Positions 17,832 to 27,396 of a DNA stretch of 64,000 nt are shown here, piece by piece. A model generated the notes under the pieces. That model made no database searches. It was not told the origin of the DNA and was given only the letters and a program-made list of their open reading frames with translations. A program made the position numbers and the translations under genes. Numbering within the stretch: the first letter of the stretch is position 1; each line of letters begins with the position of its first letter. This DNA comes from Rhodococcus sp. RD6.2 (GTDB lineage Bacteria; Actinomycetota; Actinomycetes; Mycobacteriales; Mycobacteriaceae), in contig NZ_CVQP01000011.1 of assembly GCF_001040705.1 (NCBI RefSeq), positions 235,707 through 299,706 on the forward strand, given 5' to 3'.

Positions 17832-18719
17832 ATGGCAGAGCACCACGATCATTCGCATTCGCACTCCCATGGGCACGGACATGGCCACGGGCATAGGCAT
17901 GGTCCGCAGGACGTGGCGACCCTGGAGCGCCTGGCCGATCTCCTCGACCGAGACGCGGAGGTGCTGGGGTCGCGCCTCGACGACATCACGGCGTGGGCAG
18001 CGGAGTACGCGCCGGGCAGTGTCCGACGCGTCATCGACATCGGGGCAGGCACGGGCACCGGGACGCTCGCGCTGGCCCGCCGATTCGATGCCGCCGACCT
18101 CGTCGCGATCGACCGGTGGCCGACGATGGTCGAGCGGGTCCGCGCCGCGGGTGCGGCGCACGGCTTCGACGGGCGGCTGCGGGTCGTGGAAGCCGACCTC
18201 GACGCCGGATGGCCCGCCGAACTCGGCGGCGACGGAACGGGTTCCGTCGACGTCGCGTGGGCGTCGGCGTCGCTGCACGAGGTCGCCGATCCGGACCGGC
18301 TGCTCCGCGACGTACGCGCGGCCCTGGCGCCGGGTGGCGTGCTGGTCGTCGTCGAGATGGACTCGCTGCCGCGGTTCCTGCCCGACTCCGTCGGGAACGG
18401 TCTCGAGGACCGATGCCACGCGACGCTCGCCGGGGACGGCTGGAACTCGTTCCCCGACTGGCGTGAGCATCTCGATCGCGCCGGATTCGACGTCGCCGAC
18501 CAGCGGTCGTTCGAGGTCGTGCGACCCGCGACCGAGTCGAATCGCCGCTATGCCCGGCTGAACGTCGAGCGGATGCGCAGTGCCCTCGCCGACCGGTTGA
18601 GTGAGGAGGATCGACGCATTCTCGACGATCTGCTCACGGACGATCATCCGGACTCTGTGCTGCTCCGCGACGACCTCACCGTGCGAATCGGTCGGATCGG
18701 GTGGGTGGCGCGGGCCTGA
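17832..18719 (+). CDS. SAM-dependent methyltransferase with His-rich N-terminal tail
   Basis: A 295-residue class-I methyltransferase. After MAEHHD comes a run of alternating Ser-His and Gly-His pairs up to about residue 24, eleven His in all, a natural metal-binding tail. The SAM motif VIDIGAGTGTGTLAL follows near residue 67, then VAIDRWPTMVE, SASLHEV and an APGGVLVVVEMD strand. The substrate is unknown. The divergent XRE-cupin regulator suggests induction by a small molecule or metal. The tail resembles those of nickel/zinc chaperones, so metal-dependent activity or metal buffering is possible, but that is inference. Confidence 0.85.
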   Translation: MAEHHDHSHSHSHGHGHGHGHRHGPQDVATLERLADLLDRDAEVLGSRLDDITAWAAEYAPGSVRRVIDIGAGTGTGTLALARRFDAADLVAIDRWPTMVERVRAAGAAHGFDGRLRVVEADLDAGWPAELGGDGTGSVDVAWASASLHEVADPDRLLRDVRAALAPGGVLVVVEMDSLPRFLPDSVGNGLEDRCHATLAGDGWNSFPDWREHLDRAGFDVADQRSFEVVRPATESNRRYARLNVERMRSALADRLSEEDRRILDDLLTDDHPDSVLLRDDLTVRIGRIGWVARA

Positions 18720-18734
18720 CCCGCCACCCACCCG
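18698..18734. terminator. Bidirectional terminator hairpin
   Basis: A 13-bp perfect stem (18698-18710 with 18722-18734) has its loop over the methyltransferase stop codon. It separates that gene from the convergent surface-protein gene ending at 18744. Confidence 0.75.
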
Positions 18735-18743
18735 CTGCTCCGG

Positions 18744-20594
18744 TCAGTCCTTGCGTCGCAGCACGAATGCGCCCGCGGCGACTGCGGCGATGGCCACCAG
18801 GATCACGCTGATCACGGCCGTCTCGGTCGACGTGCCGGAATCCTCGGCCACACTCTCCGTGTCGGCGAGGGTGCGAACCTCGGGGTCCGCATCCGCGGTC
18901 GGGGCCGCGGACGCCGTCGCCGGCGAGGAAGTCGATGCGGCGCCGAAGGTGACGGCCGTGCGGGTGTCCTGGCTGCGGTCGGCCGTGCCGTGTGCGGCGA
19001 CCGTGTAGATCGAGCAGGTGTTGCGGGTGCAGTCCGAGTCACCCTTCACCGCAGCCAGTTCCATCTCGGTGGACCAGGCGCCGTCGACGATCTTGTCGGG
19101 GGTGAGGTACGCCGTCGTCATCCAGGCGGACGCGTCGGTGGCCGAGAACTTGTCGTCCTGGATCAGTCCGACGTAGATGCCCGCGCCGGCGCCCGAGAAT
19201 CCGGTGCCGCTGACGGTCACCGTCTCACCGGCCGGATCAAGTCCGTCGGTCTTCGAAGCCGACACCGCGGCGGTACCGGCCGAGGCTGCCGTGGTCGTGG
19301 TCGTGGTCGTGGTGGTGGGGGTGGCCGTCCCGACGAAGCTGATCGGAATCATGGTGTCCTGGCTGCGGTCGGCCGAGCCGTGTGCGGCGAAGGTGTACAC
19401 GGCGCAGGCGTTGCGTGTGCAGTCGCTGTCACCGAAGGCGCCAGCGACGTTCAGCGTCGTCGACCACGAGCCACCTGCCATGTCCGAGGCGCGGATGTAC
19501 TTGGTGTCCTGGAAGGCGGAGGCGTTCGTCGACGAGAACCGATCGGACTGTGCGACACCGACGTAGATGCCGGGGCCGGTGGTGGCGAAGCCGGTTCCGG
19601 ACACGGTGATCGTGTCACCCGCTGCGTCCAGGCCCGACGTCTTCGATGCCGACACCGACGGCGTTCCGGCGGCGGCTGCGGCCGGAGTCGCGCCGGGGGC
19701 TTCCCGGGCTTCTGCGGGGTCGAAGGTGACGGGGACGACGGTGTCCTGGCTGCGGTCCGGCGAGCCGTGTGCGGCGAGGGTGTAGATGGCGCAGCTGCGT
19801 GCGAGGCAGTCGGTTTCGCCGGTCCGGGCCTGAACGGGCAGGTCGACGGTCCACGCGCCGCCGTTGATGTCGGTGCTGCGCACGTACACGGTGGACGCGA
19901 AGGAGTCGGCGTTGGCCGGGTTGTAGCGTCCGGTCTCGGCGAGTCCGACGTAGATGCCCGCGCCCGCGGCGGAGAAGCCGGTGCCCGACACTCGCAGCGT
20001 CTCACCCGACGCGCCGATGCCTGACGTCGTGGACACGGTGGTGACCGGACCGCCGGTGCCCGGTGCAGCGCCGGAACCCTGCTGTCCGACGGCGGCGTCG
20101 GATGCGAACGAGATCGGCATCCACACGTCCTGGCTGCGGTCGGTGAAGATCGACGGGAACGCCGCGAAAGTCGCAATGTAGCAGTCGGTCTGGAGGCAGT
20201 CGATGTTCTTGACGTTGCGGCTGACCTCGATGTCGGCGGTGAAGGAACCGTCGGCTTCGGTGGTGACCTTCGCTTCCTGGCCGTACATGGTCGGGAAACC
20301 GACAGCGGGCTTGGCGACGGTCTGCGCGAGGTACAGGGGCGTGTTCGCCTTGAATCCGGTTCCGGTCACCGTGACTGCGTCTCCGGTTCCCAGGTCGGTG
20401 GTCCGGGACAGGGTGATGGCTCCGGTGCCTGCGCCGAAATCGACGTCGACGGGACCGATCGAGATGCCGCCGTCGGCGGACCCCGACGGGGCCTGCTGAG
20501 CCTGTGCGACCTGCGACTGTGCGAGACCGAACGGTATCGCTGCCGACATCGCGACGACCGCTACCGCGATCGCTGCCCGACTGAACACGCGCAT
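18744..20594 (-). CDS. Iron-box-controlled surface protein with four neocarzinostatin-like domains
   Basis: A 616-residue exported protein. A signal peptide (MRVFSRAAIAVAVVAMSAAI... to about residue 35) is followed by four tandem Ig-like repeats. Each reads roughly SGL...GxTVTVSGTGF...YVG...DCxxxxCxxYTxAAHGxxDRSQD, with one Cys pair per repeat, as in the neocarzinostatin fold. Repeats 2-4 are most alike, and repeat 1 is divergent. A poly-Thr linker precedes repeat 4. The C-terminus is a single membrane helix ending RRKD, so the protein is probably membrane-anchored and displayed in the envelope. ATG 20594 follows AGGGAG. The IdeR-type box just upstream points to induction by iron starvation and hence haem/iron acquisition. 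Confidence 0.8.
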   Translation of the reverse strand: MRVFSRAAIAVAVVAMSAAIPFGLAQSQVAQAQQAPSGSADGGISIGPVDVDFGAGTGAITLSRTTDLGTGDAVTVTGTGFKANTPLYLAQTVAKPAVGFPTMYGQEAKVTTEADGSFTADIEVSRNVKNIDCLQTDCYIATFAAFPSIFTDRSQDVWMPISFASDAAVGQQGSGAAPGTGGPVTTVSTTSGIGASGETLRVSGTGFSAAGAGIYVGLAETGRYNPANADSFASTVYVRSTDINGGAWTVDLPVQARTGETDCLARSCAIYTLAAHGSPDRSQDTVVPVTFDPAEAREAPGATPAAAAAGTPSVSASKTSGLDAAGDTITVSGTGFATTGPGIYVGVAQSDRFSSTNASAFQDTKYIRASDMAGGSWSTTLNVAGAFGDSDCTRNACAVYTFAAHGSADRSQDTMIPISFVGTATPTTTTTTTTTAASAGTAAVSASKTDGLDPAGETVTVSGTGFSGAGAGIYVGLIQDDKFSATDASAWMTTAYLTPDKIVDGAWSTEMELAAVKGDSDCTRNTCSIYTVAAHGTADRSQDTRTAVTFGAASTSSPATASAAPTADADPEVRTLADTESVAEDSGTSTETAVISVILVAIAAVAAGAFVLRRKD

Positions 20595-20642
20595 TCCCCA
20601 ACTCCCTGGTCCGGGCCGCTGTGGCGGCACCACGCTCGAACG

Positions 20643-20661
20643 AGAGGTGAGGCTAACCTAT
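20643..20661 (-). promoter_or_regulatory. Putative IdeR/DtxR iron box
   Basis: AGAGGTGAGGCTAACCTAT matches the IdeR/DtxR consensus TTAGGTTAGGCTAACCTAA at 15 of 19 positions, with a near-intact right half. It lies about 50 nt before the surface-protein start, where repressor binding would block transcription when iron is plentiful. Confidence 0.78.
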
Positions 20662-20690
20662 TTGCTGGACGCCTGTTCAGGCGGAGCCGC

Positions 20691-21431
20691 CTACGTCAGG
20701 ATGACGAGCTCGGTGGGGGAGGCGATCTCGACGGTCAGGCCCGCCTTCGACGCGACGCGGGCGACGCCCTTCACATCCGACGGCTCGGCCCGGGAAACGA
20801 CGAGCGCACGCGCGAGCAGTCCCTTGTGGTGCTTGTTGAAGTGGCTCACCACCGACCGGCTGCCGTCGGGCTTCTCGGTCAGCACCGTCGCGGTCACCGC
20901 TCCGGGCACCGGGCCCAGTTGCTGATAGGTCCCCGATCGCAGGTCCACGATCAGCCCCTCGTCCTCCGCTTCGAGCGCGGGGGTGAGTTCCGGTTTCCAC
21001 AGCGACTGCAGGGTGCCCATGCCGGGCAGCTTCGATCCGCCCGACAGGCGGTACGCCGGGATGAAGTCTCCGGACCGCACGACGCCGAACAGTGCCGACC
21101 CGATCGCCAGCCGCGTGAACGCCTTCGACTTCTGCACGCGGGTGAGGGATTTCGCGTCGAGCGCGTCGAACAGGACACCGGTGTACCGCTCGAGTGCCGG
21201 TCTCGTCGACGAGGTCCACAGCGCGGCGTTGCGGGCCACCTCGTCGGACTGCCCGGCGCTGAGCCCGAGCGCGACGCTCGACGCCTCGACGTCCGCGGAC
21301 AGAGTGACGAGGGCGTCGACCAGCATCTCGCGTGTTGCGGTCAGCTTCGGCAGGGACAGCTCCCCGAGATCGAGCGGGGCGCCCTTGCCGCCGTCGGACT
21401 TGGTCTCGGAGGGAGGAAGCAGAACCAGCAC
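20691..21431 (-). CDS. yaaA: YaaA family peroxide-stress protein
   Basis: A 246-residue YaaA/DUF328 protein. It opens VLVLLPPSETKSDGGKG, has RVQKSKAFTRLAIGSALFGVV in the middle, and ends with VSHFNKHHKGLLARAL, all family landmarks. In E. coli, YaaA lowers free intracellular iron and so limits Fenton damage under peroxide. Its position directly upstream of an iron-box gene fits iron homeostasis. The GTG start at 21431 puts the family N-terminus at residue 1; an in-frame ATG at 21470 would add 13 residues, and neither has a strong ribosome-binding site. Confidence 0.87.
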   Translation of the reverse strand: MLVLLPPSETKSDGGKGAPLDLGELSLPKLTATREMLVDALVTLSADVEASSVALGLSAGQSDEVARNAALWTSSTRPALERYTGVLFDALDAKSLTRVQKSKAFTRLAIGSALFGVVRSGDFIPAYRLSGGSKLPGMGTLQSLWKPELTPALEAEDEGLIVDLRSGTYQQLGPVPGAVTATVLTEKPDGSRSVVSHFNKHHKGLLARALVVSRAEPSDVKGVARVASKAGLTVEIASPTELVILT

Positions 21432-21544
21432 GGCCGGTAACGCTACCCGGGCGGTGCGTCGCCCCGACACGGCGCTGCCCCTCGGGTCGGCGCGGTGACG
21501 CCGGTCCGGTCATCCGGGCCGAGGGGGCAGCAGTGTCGAGCGGA

Positions 21545-22873
21545 TCAGGAGATGGTGCAGCCGGAGATCGGCTTGTCGGCGAGTCGGTCGAGCAGGTACG
21601 TCACGACCTTGTCGCTCATGTACCCGTCGGCGATCTGCGGACCGAAGTGGTTCGGAATGGTCGCGCCGGACGCGATCGGCGGCAGGTCGTTCGTGTCGAA
21701 TCGGACCGTGGCCCCCTTCGCGCACCAGTCCTCGCCCAGTTGCCGCGCCTGACCGTAGGGAACGGTGTCGTCGTTGCGGCCGCTGGTGATCAGGACGGGG
21801 CTGGTCGGGGTGAGCCGGCCGATGCGCTGAGCGTCGAGGGTGCGCATGGCATCGGGCATCTCACGGAAGTGGTCGAGGAGCGGCCGGCCGTCGACAGTGA
21901 GGGTGCTCGACTTCAGGAACGGATGCTTGAGGATCACGTCGCCGATGCACGCGTCCCGCATCTCGTCGAGAAACGCCAGTCCACGCGGATTGAGAACCTG
22001 CTCGGCCTGGGCTCGCAGTTCCGGCTGGCGGTCGAGGAATCCGTTGAGGGCGAATCCGACGACGCCGCCGATGAGGCTTCCGTCGACCTTGCCGAGGATC
22101 TCGATCAGGTTCGCGGTCGGGCCTCCCGCCCAGGTCCCCTTGAGGTTCACCTCCGGGGCGTAGGTCGGCTGCATCTCGGAGGCGGCAGCCGTCGCGCCAC
22201 CGCCCTGGGAGTAGCCCCAGAGGACGATCGGTGTCCCCGGCCCACCCGAGAGGGTGTTCGCGGCACGGGCGGCGTCGAGTACGGCGTGCCCGCCCTCCTT
22301 GTTGTTGACGTAGGTGTGGACGCCCGGCGTTCCGAGGCCGATGTGATCGGTGACGAACACCCGCGCACCCATCGCGCTCCACGCGGCGGCCGACAGGATC
22401 TCCTGGTTGGCCGAGAAGGAGGCCTTGGAGATGTCGACGTACATCCCGTTCTGGAAGGCTGCCGAGACCGCGCACTGGTCGCCCTGCCCCGAGGTTCCGG
22501 GTGCGATGACGACCGTCGGGCGAGCGCCGGATCCGGTCCAGGGGCGGTTGGTGTCGACGAACGTGCCGCTGACGGCGACGGGCGTCCCGTCCTGGGTCGT
22601 CGAGGTGTACAGGACCTGTCGGCCGGCTGCGGGCCAGGTCCCGTCGCCGCCCGGCACGGTGGCGAGGATCGGCAGGGGCTCGTTCCTGATCACGGCACCT
22701 GGTGTCGCGTCGAACTGCGCGGGAGGCACGTAGAAGCCGCTCACGGGTGTCGCGCCGGCAGGGCTCGCGCAGAGTGAGGCGGCGATTCCGAGCGCCAGGC
22801 CGGCGGTGAGGGCCGTCGTGCCCGTGCGATGCTGCGGACGCCGCCTGTCGCGTGTCCAACCGTGTCCGAGCAC
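21545..22873 (-). CDS. Secreted LIP-family lipase
   Basis: A 442-residue secretory lipase (LIP family, PF03583-like). A basic N-region (RDRRRPQHRTG) and hydrophobic core ending in ASPAGA form a signal peptide of about 41 residues. FYVPP follows shortly after the cleavage site. The nucleophile elbow is WGYSQGGG with Ser222, and SGRNDDTVPYGQ and IPNHFGP contribute the Asp and His. It probably hydrolyses triacylglycerols or other esters outside the membrane. GTG 22873 was chosen because AGGGGGAA lies about 6 nt upstream and the signal peptide then starts cleanly; the frame is open further upstream. Confidence 0.88.
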   Translation of the reverse strand: MLGHGWTRDRRRPQHRTGTTALTAGLALGIAASLCASPAGATPVSGFYVPPAQFDATPGAVIRNEPLPILATVPGGDGTWPAAGRQVLYTSTTQDGTPVAVSGTFVDTNRPWTGSGARPTVVIAPGTSGQGDQCAVSAAFQNGMYVDISKASFSANQEILSAAAWSAMGARVFVTDHIGLGTPGVHTYVNNKEGGHAVLDAARAANTLSGGPGTPIVLWGYSQGGGATAAASEMQPTYAPEVNLKGTWAGGPTANLIEILGKVDGSLIGGVVGFALNGFLDRQPELRAQAEQVLNPRGLAFLDEMRDACIGDVILKHPFLKSSTLTVDGRPLLDHFREMPDAMRTLDAQRIGRLTPTSPVLITSGRNDDTVPYGQARQLGEDWCAKGATVRFDTNDLPPIASGATIPNHFGPQIADGYMSDKVVTYLLDRLADKPISGCTIS

Positions 22874-23063
22874 GTGAGTTCCCCCTGTGGATTCGTGTGT
22901 GTTCGTGAGGTGACCGAGCGCGATCCCGAGGCGGAATGTGGCGCCGGACACCCGTAACTTACCCGACAGTAACCAGAAAAATGTCTAGTTGTGGCGTCGG
23001 TCACAGCTGGTTGTGCACCGGCGGTTCAGGCTGAGGGCGGACCGCCGACTATCCTGATATCCC

Positions 23064-24809
23064 GTGATCACCCGCCTGTCTCAGCTGTTCCTGCGCACCC
23101 TCCGCGACGACCCGGCCGACGCCGAGGTCCCCAGCCACAAGCTGCTCGTCCGCGCCGGGTACGTCCGCCGCATCGCTCCGGGCGTCTATTCCTGGCTACC
23201 GCTCGGCCTCAAGGTCATGCGTGAGGTCGAGCGAGTGGTCCGCGAGGAGATGGACGCCATTGGCGCCCAGGAGATCCTGCTGCCCGCGCTGCTGCCCCGT
23301 GATCCGTACGAGACCAGCAACCGGTGGACCGAATACGGTGCCGGGCTGTTCCGGTTGAAGGACCGGAAGGGCAACGACTACCTGCTCGGGCCCACGCACG
23401 AGGAACTGTTCGCGCTCACCGTCAAGGGTGAGTACAACTCCTACAAGGACTTCCCGGTCACCCTCTACCAGGTGCAGACCAAGTACCGCGACGAGGAGCG
23501 GCCCCGCGCAGGCATCCTGCGTGGCCGCGAGTTCGTGATGAAGGACTCGTATTCCTTCGATCTGACCGACGAGGGCCTGGCCGCCTCGTACCAGGCGCAT
23601 CGTGACGCATACGAGCGGATCCTGCAGCGCCTCGGCGTCAAGTACGTCATCGTTTCGGCGACCTCCGGTGCCATGGGCGGCAGTGCCTCCGAGGAGTTCC
23701 TGGCCGAGTCCGAGGTCGGTGAGGACACCTACGTCCGCTGCCTCGAATCCGGATACGCCGCGAACGTCGAAGCCGTCAAGACGCTGGCGCCCGCGCCGAT
23801 CCCGTTCGACGGGCTGCCGGAGGCGAAGGTGTACGACACGCCGGACACCCCGACGATCGACTCGCTCGTCGACTGGGCCAACGGAGCCGGCCTGGGCAAG
23901 GCCGTGACCGCGGCCGACACCCTCAAGAACATCATGGTCAAGACGCGCGTTCCCGGTGGGGAGTGGGAGCTGCTCGCGATCGGCATCCCGGGTGACCGTG
24001 AGGTCGACGCGAAGCGCCTCGAGGCGTCGCTGGAGCCCGCCGAGTACGTGCTCATCACCGAAACCGACTTCAAGAACAACCCGTTCCTCGTCAAGGGCTA
24101 CATCGGCCCGAAGGCGCTGCAGGAGAACGGTGTCCGCTACCTCGTCGACCCGCGCGTGGTCGACGGCACGAGCTGGATCACCGGCGCCGACGAAGAGGGC
24201 AAGCACGTCGTCGGTCTCGTCGCCGGCCGTGACTTCACCCCGGACGGCACCATCGAAGCCGCCGAGGTCCGCGACGGCGATCCGTCGCCCGACGGTGCCG
24301 GAGCCCTCGTCGCGGCCCGCGGCATCGAGGTTGGCCACGTCTTCCAGCTCGGCCGCAAGTACACCGACGCGTTCGAGGTGAACGTCCTCGGCGAGAACGG
24401 CAAGCCGGTGCGCCCGACGATGGGCTCCTACGGAATCGGCGTCTCCCGCCTCGTCGCGGTCATCGCGGAGCAGCAGCACGACGACAAGGGTCTGCGCTGG
24501 CCCGCGGAGGTGTCCCCGGCGAACGTGCACCTGGTCATCGCGAACAAGGACGACGCCGCACGTGAGGGCGGCGAGGCGCTGGCAGCGAAGCTGGACGCGG
24601 CGGGCCTGTCCGTGATCCTCGACGACCGCAAGGCGTCGCCGGGCGTGAAGTTCAAGGATTCCGAACTGCTCGGTGTGCCGTTGGTCGTCGTCGTGGGCCG
24701 CGGATACGCCGAAGGCAATGTCGAGTTGCGCGACCGGTTCACCGGAGAGTCCCGCGAGGTGCCGGTGGACTCGGCTCTCGACGAGGTGCTGGCAGTCGTT
24801 CGGGCCTGA
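23064..24809 (+). CDS. proS: Prolyl-tRNA synthetase
   Basis: A 581-residue class-II synthetase that charges tRNA-Pro. Motif 1 surrounds [16 protein letters not shown], motif 2 is [30 protein letters not shown], and motif 3 is [15 protein letters not shown]. The central YbaK-like editing insertion (about residues 225-385) is present, as is usual for bacterial-type ProRS, and the anticodon-binding domain with [10 protein letters not shown] ends the protein. It starts at GTG. It is divergent from the lipase and is followed by a strong hairpin, so it is probably monocistronic. It closes the block syntenic with Rv2845c. Confidence 0.97.
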   Translation: MITRLSQLFLRTLRDDPADAEVPSHKLLVRAGYVRRIAPGVYSWLPLGLKVMREVERVVREEMDAIGAQEILLPALLPRDPYETSNRWTEYGAGLFRLKDRKGNDYLLGPTHEELFALTVKGEYNSYKDFPVTLYQVQTKYRDEERPRAGILRGREFVMKDSYSFDLTDEGLAASYQAHRDAYERILQRLGVKYVIVSATSGAMGGSASEEFLAESEVGEDTYVRCLESGYAANVEAVKTLAPAPIPFDGLPEAKVYDTPDTPTIDSLVDWANGAGLGKAVTAADTLKNIMVKTRVPGGEWELLAIGIPGDREVDAKRLEASLEPAEYVLITETDFKNNPFLVKGYIGPKALQENGVRYLVDPRVVDGTSWITGADEEGKHVVGLVAGRDFTPDGTIEAAEVRDGDPSPDGAGALVAARGIEVGHVFQLGRKYTDAFEVNVLGENGKPVRPTMGSYGIGVSRLVAVIAEQQHDDKGLRWPAEVSPANVHLVIANKDDAAREGGEALAAKLDAAGLSVILDDRKASPGVKFKDSELLGVPLVVVVGRGYAEGNVELRDRFTGESREVPVDSALDEVLAVVRA

Positions 24810-24830
24810 CCCGAACCCGTTCGATCCGCT

Positions 24831-24866
24831 CGGCGTCCCGGCCTGTGAGCGCAGGCCGGGACGCCG
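24831..24866 (+). terminator. proS terminator hairpin
   Basis: A perfect 15-bp stem (CGGCGTCCCGGCCTG with its complement) and a 6-nt loop lie 21 nt after the proS stop. It may also stop the convergent SDR transcript. Confidence 0.8.
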
Positions 24867-24935
24867 GAGTCGGAAACGGTCACGGCCGTCCCACGGCGGC
24901 GTCGCCGCTGGTTCAACTCTGCGACGGCGTTGCCG

Positions 24936-25757
24936 CTAGTTCTTCTCGGCGCTCTCGCCTGCGATCCGCCTGTCGTAGGCGGCGCGATCTGCTCCCACGT
25001 CGAGGAACACCCGGTCGAGTCCGAACCAGCGGCGCATCACTTTGGCTGCGGGGCGCGGGAAGAGCTGCCACAGAGCGCTTCCCCCGGACAGCCGGCCGGG
25101 GACCACGGCGTGCCTGCTGCCGCGGCGCAACACCCGCACGACGGTATCGGCGACCTTCTCGGGCGGAATCGGTTGCGTCAGCGGGCCGGGTTTCGTGCCT
25201 GCGATCAGTTCGGTGTTCGTGAACGACGGCAGCACGGTCGACACCCGCACTCCCCGGTCGGCGAGTTCCGCGTCGAGAGCCTCGCCGAACCCGACGACCG
25301 CGAACTTGGTGCCGGTGTAGACGGTCATGCCGGGTGCGGGCATGCGGCCCGCGATGGACGCGACGTTGACGATGCGTCCGCCCGATCGGGCGACCATGCG
25401 GCGTGCGGCGCCGCGTGCGCCGTTCATGACGCCGAGGACGTTGATGTCGACGGCGCGCCGCACCACCGCGTCGTCCTGGTCGAGGACGGCACCGATCGGC
25501 ATGATGCCCGCGTTGTTGACCCAGACGTCCACCGGTCCGAGCATCGACTCGATCTCGTCGAGGAAGGTCTCGACGGACGCTGGGTCGGTGACGTCGAGAC
25601 GCACGCCGACGATGCCGAGCTCGTCTGCGGTAAGCGCGGTCTGCGTGACGTCGACGTCACCGATCGCGACCTTCGCGCCCGCGTTCTGCAGGGCGCGGGC
25701 GGTGGCCCGGCCGATTCCGCGGGCACCGCCGGTCACGACTGCGACCTTGCCCGTCAT
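24936..25757 (-). CDS. Short-chain dehydrogenase/reductase
   Basis: A 273-residue classical SDR. It has the cofactor motif TGGARGIG (residues 9-16), NNAG in WVNNAGIMP, a catalytic Ser in VASIAG and a YTGTK active-site pair. It probably interconverts an alcohol and a ketone with NAD(P). It is the last gene of the minus-strand catabolic run; the ligase upstream ends in GTGA at 25769-25772. ATG 25757 has AAGGGA about 6 nt upstream, while GTG 25772 (coupled to the ligase stop) is a possible alternative. Confidence 0.88.
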   Translation of the reverse strand: MTGKVAVVTGGARGIGRATARALQNAGAKVAIGDVDVTQTALTADELGIVGVRLDVTDPASVETFLDEIESMLGPVDVWVNNAGIMPIGAVLDQDDAVVRRAVDINVLGVMNGARGAARRMVARSGGRIVNVASIAGRMPAPGMTVYTGTKFAVVGFGEALDAELADRGVRVSTVLPSFTNTELIAGTKPGPLTQPIPPEKVADTVVRVLRRGSRHAVVPGRLSGGSALWQLFPRPAAKVMRRWFGLDRVFLDVGADRAAYDRRIAGESAEKN

Positions 25758-25768
25758 GTCGATTCCCT

Positions 25769-27388
25769 TCACGAGTGGGTCTCCTTCAGCTCGTCGATGG
25801 TGTGGCGCAGGACCTTTCCGGACGATCCGCGCGGGAGTTCTTCCACGAACACGATGTCGCGTGGCATCCGGGACCGGGGCAGTTCGGCGGCGACGTGGGC
25901 GCGGATCGAGGTCTCGTCGAGGTCGGTGGCCTCGACGCGGACGACGTAGGCCCGCAGACGCTGTCCGAACTCGGGGTCCTCGACGGGGGTCACGGCCGCG
26001 TCGGCGATCGCCGGGTGCGCATGGAGGACGATTTCGAGTTCCTCGGGGAAGACGTTCTCGCCGCCCGAGACGACCATCGAATCGGAGCGGCCCGCGACGA
26101 ACAGTCGGCCCGCCGGGTCGAGGTGACCACGGTCGCCGGTGTCGAGGAATCCGTCGGCGCCGCTTCGGCTCGTGCCGTCGGTGTACGCCTCGATCTGACC
26201 GGGGGTGCGGACGAGGATCCGGCCCTCGGTCCCGGCGGGAACCGAATTGCCGTGCACGTCGGCGATGCGCACGGTGTTGCCGACCGGCGGACGCCCCGCG
26301 CAGTCGGGAGCGATCGCGAGGTCGTCCGGGGTGGCGATGCTGATGTACGCGGCCTCGGTGGAGCCGTACAGGTTGTGCAGCACCGGCCCGAAGACGTCCT
26401 GGACCTGCGCGACGAGGGCCGGGTCGAGGCGGGCGCCGCCGCTCGCCACGATCTGCAGTGCCGCCAGGTTCGCCGACGTCACCTCGTCGCCGAGGGCGAG
26501 AAGGCGGCGGATCATGGTGGGGACCGCGATGAACGTCGAGCATTCGAGGCGCGCGAGGTCGTCGAGTGCGCGCCTCGCGTCGAAACGGCGGTGCATGACG
26601 AGGGTCGAGCCGAGCATGAGAACGAGGACCGCGACGAGCAGGCCCCACCCGTGGAACACCGGCGCCGACAGCAGGACCCGCTCGTTGCCGCGCAACGGGA
26701 TTCGTTGCAGCAGACCGGCGGTCAGCATCAACGTCGTCGGCTCTCCGCGGGGCGCGCCCTTGGGGATGCCGCTTGTTCCGCTGGTGAGGATGACCAGCGC
26801 CGCGGCCTGCTTCGGCCGCGGCGGCACGGCGTCCGTGCTTCCGGCGATCAGGCGCTCGAGCGCGTCGGAGGGCCGATCGCCGTCGTGCCAGGCGCACCAC
26901 TTGGGGCCGACGAAAGCAGCGGCGGCCTCGGCGAACTCCTCGTCGTACACGATCGCGTCGAGCTTCTCCCGCTCGGCGACGGCTGCGACCTGGCGGGGTC
27001 CGAAGTCGGAGCCGAGCAGCACGACGCGCGCGCCTGTCGCGGCGGCGCCGCACAGGGTGACCAGTGCGTCGGCGTGGTTTCGGCACAGGATCCCGATGCT
27101 GGGTCTGCCTGCCCTGCCGCGGAGTTCGGTGAGCAGCGCGTTCGCGAGGCGGTTCGTCCGTCGGGCGAAGTTCTCGAAGGTCAATTCGCCTCGGTCGTCG
27201 ACGATCGCGACGCCGGAGTGAACGGCCGCGCAGTAGGCGGGCAGTCCGCCGAACGGGCCGAGTTGGCCGACGCCGCGGGCGCCTGCGGCCAGACGACGCG
27301 GGTTGTGACGGAACATGCCCGACTTGCGGAGGATCCCGGCGGCGGTGATTTCGTTCTGCGCCCTGGTCAGGGCGGTTTCGAGGTTCAT
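25769..27388 (-). CDS. AMP-forming acyl-CoA ligase (FadD-like)
   Basis: A 539-residue ANL-superfamily enzyme that activates a carboxylic acid to its CoA thioester. The ATP loop is VILTSGTSGIPKG, the A5 motif is NLYGSTEAAY, A7 is FLDTGDRG, and the late lysine loop is LPRGSSGKVLR. With the upstream aldehyde dehydrogenase and the downstream SDR it would turn an alcohol or aldehyde intermediate into a CoA ester. The start ATG 27388 follows GAGGA by about 5 nt; the frame also has a GTG at 27400 that overlaps the dehydrogenase stop. The acid substrate is unknown. Confidence 0.88.
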   Translation of the reverse strand: MNLETALTRAQNEITAAGILRKSGMFRHNPRRLAAGARGVGQLGPFGGLPAYCAAVHSGVAIVDDRGELTFENFARRTNRLANALLTELRGRAGRPSIGILCRNHADALVTLCGAAATGARVVLLGSDFGPRQVAAVAEREKLDAIVYDEEFAEAAAAFVGPKWCAWHDGDRPSDALERLIAGSTDAVPPRPKQAAALVILTSGTSGIPKGAPRGEPTTLMLTAGLLQRIPLRGNERVLLSAPVFHGWGLLVAVLVLMLGSTLVMHRRFDARRALDDLARLECSTFIAVPTMIRRLLALGDEVTSANLAALQIVASGGARLDPALVAQVQDVFGPVLHNLYGSTEAAYISIATPDDLAIAPDCAGRPPVGNTVRIADVHGNSVPAGTEGRILVRTPGQIEAYTDGTSRSGADGFLDTGDRGHLDPAGRLFVAGRSDSMVVSGGENVFPEELEIVLHAHPAIADAAVTPVEDPEFGQRLRAYVVRVEATDLDETSIRAHVAAELPRSRMPRDIVFVEELPRGSSGKVLRHTIDELKETHS

Positions 27389-27396
27389 CGTTGTCC

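Noticed and set aside
17832..17910. Short-period repeat resembling a CRISPR or VNTR
   Set aside because: It is the codon repeat for the alternating His pairs of the methyltransferase tail; there are no spacers.
19290..19322. GTG/GTC trinucleotide run
   Set aside because: It encodes the poly-Thr linker of the surface protein on the minus strand and needs no separate element.
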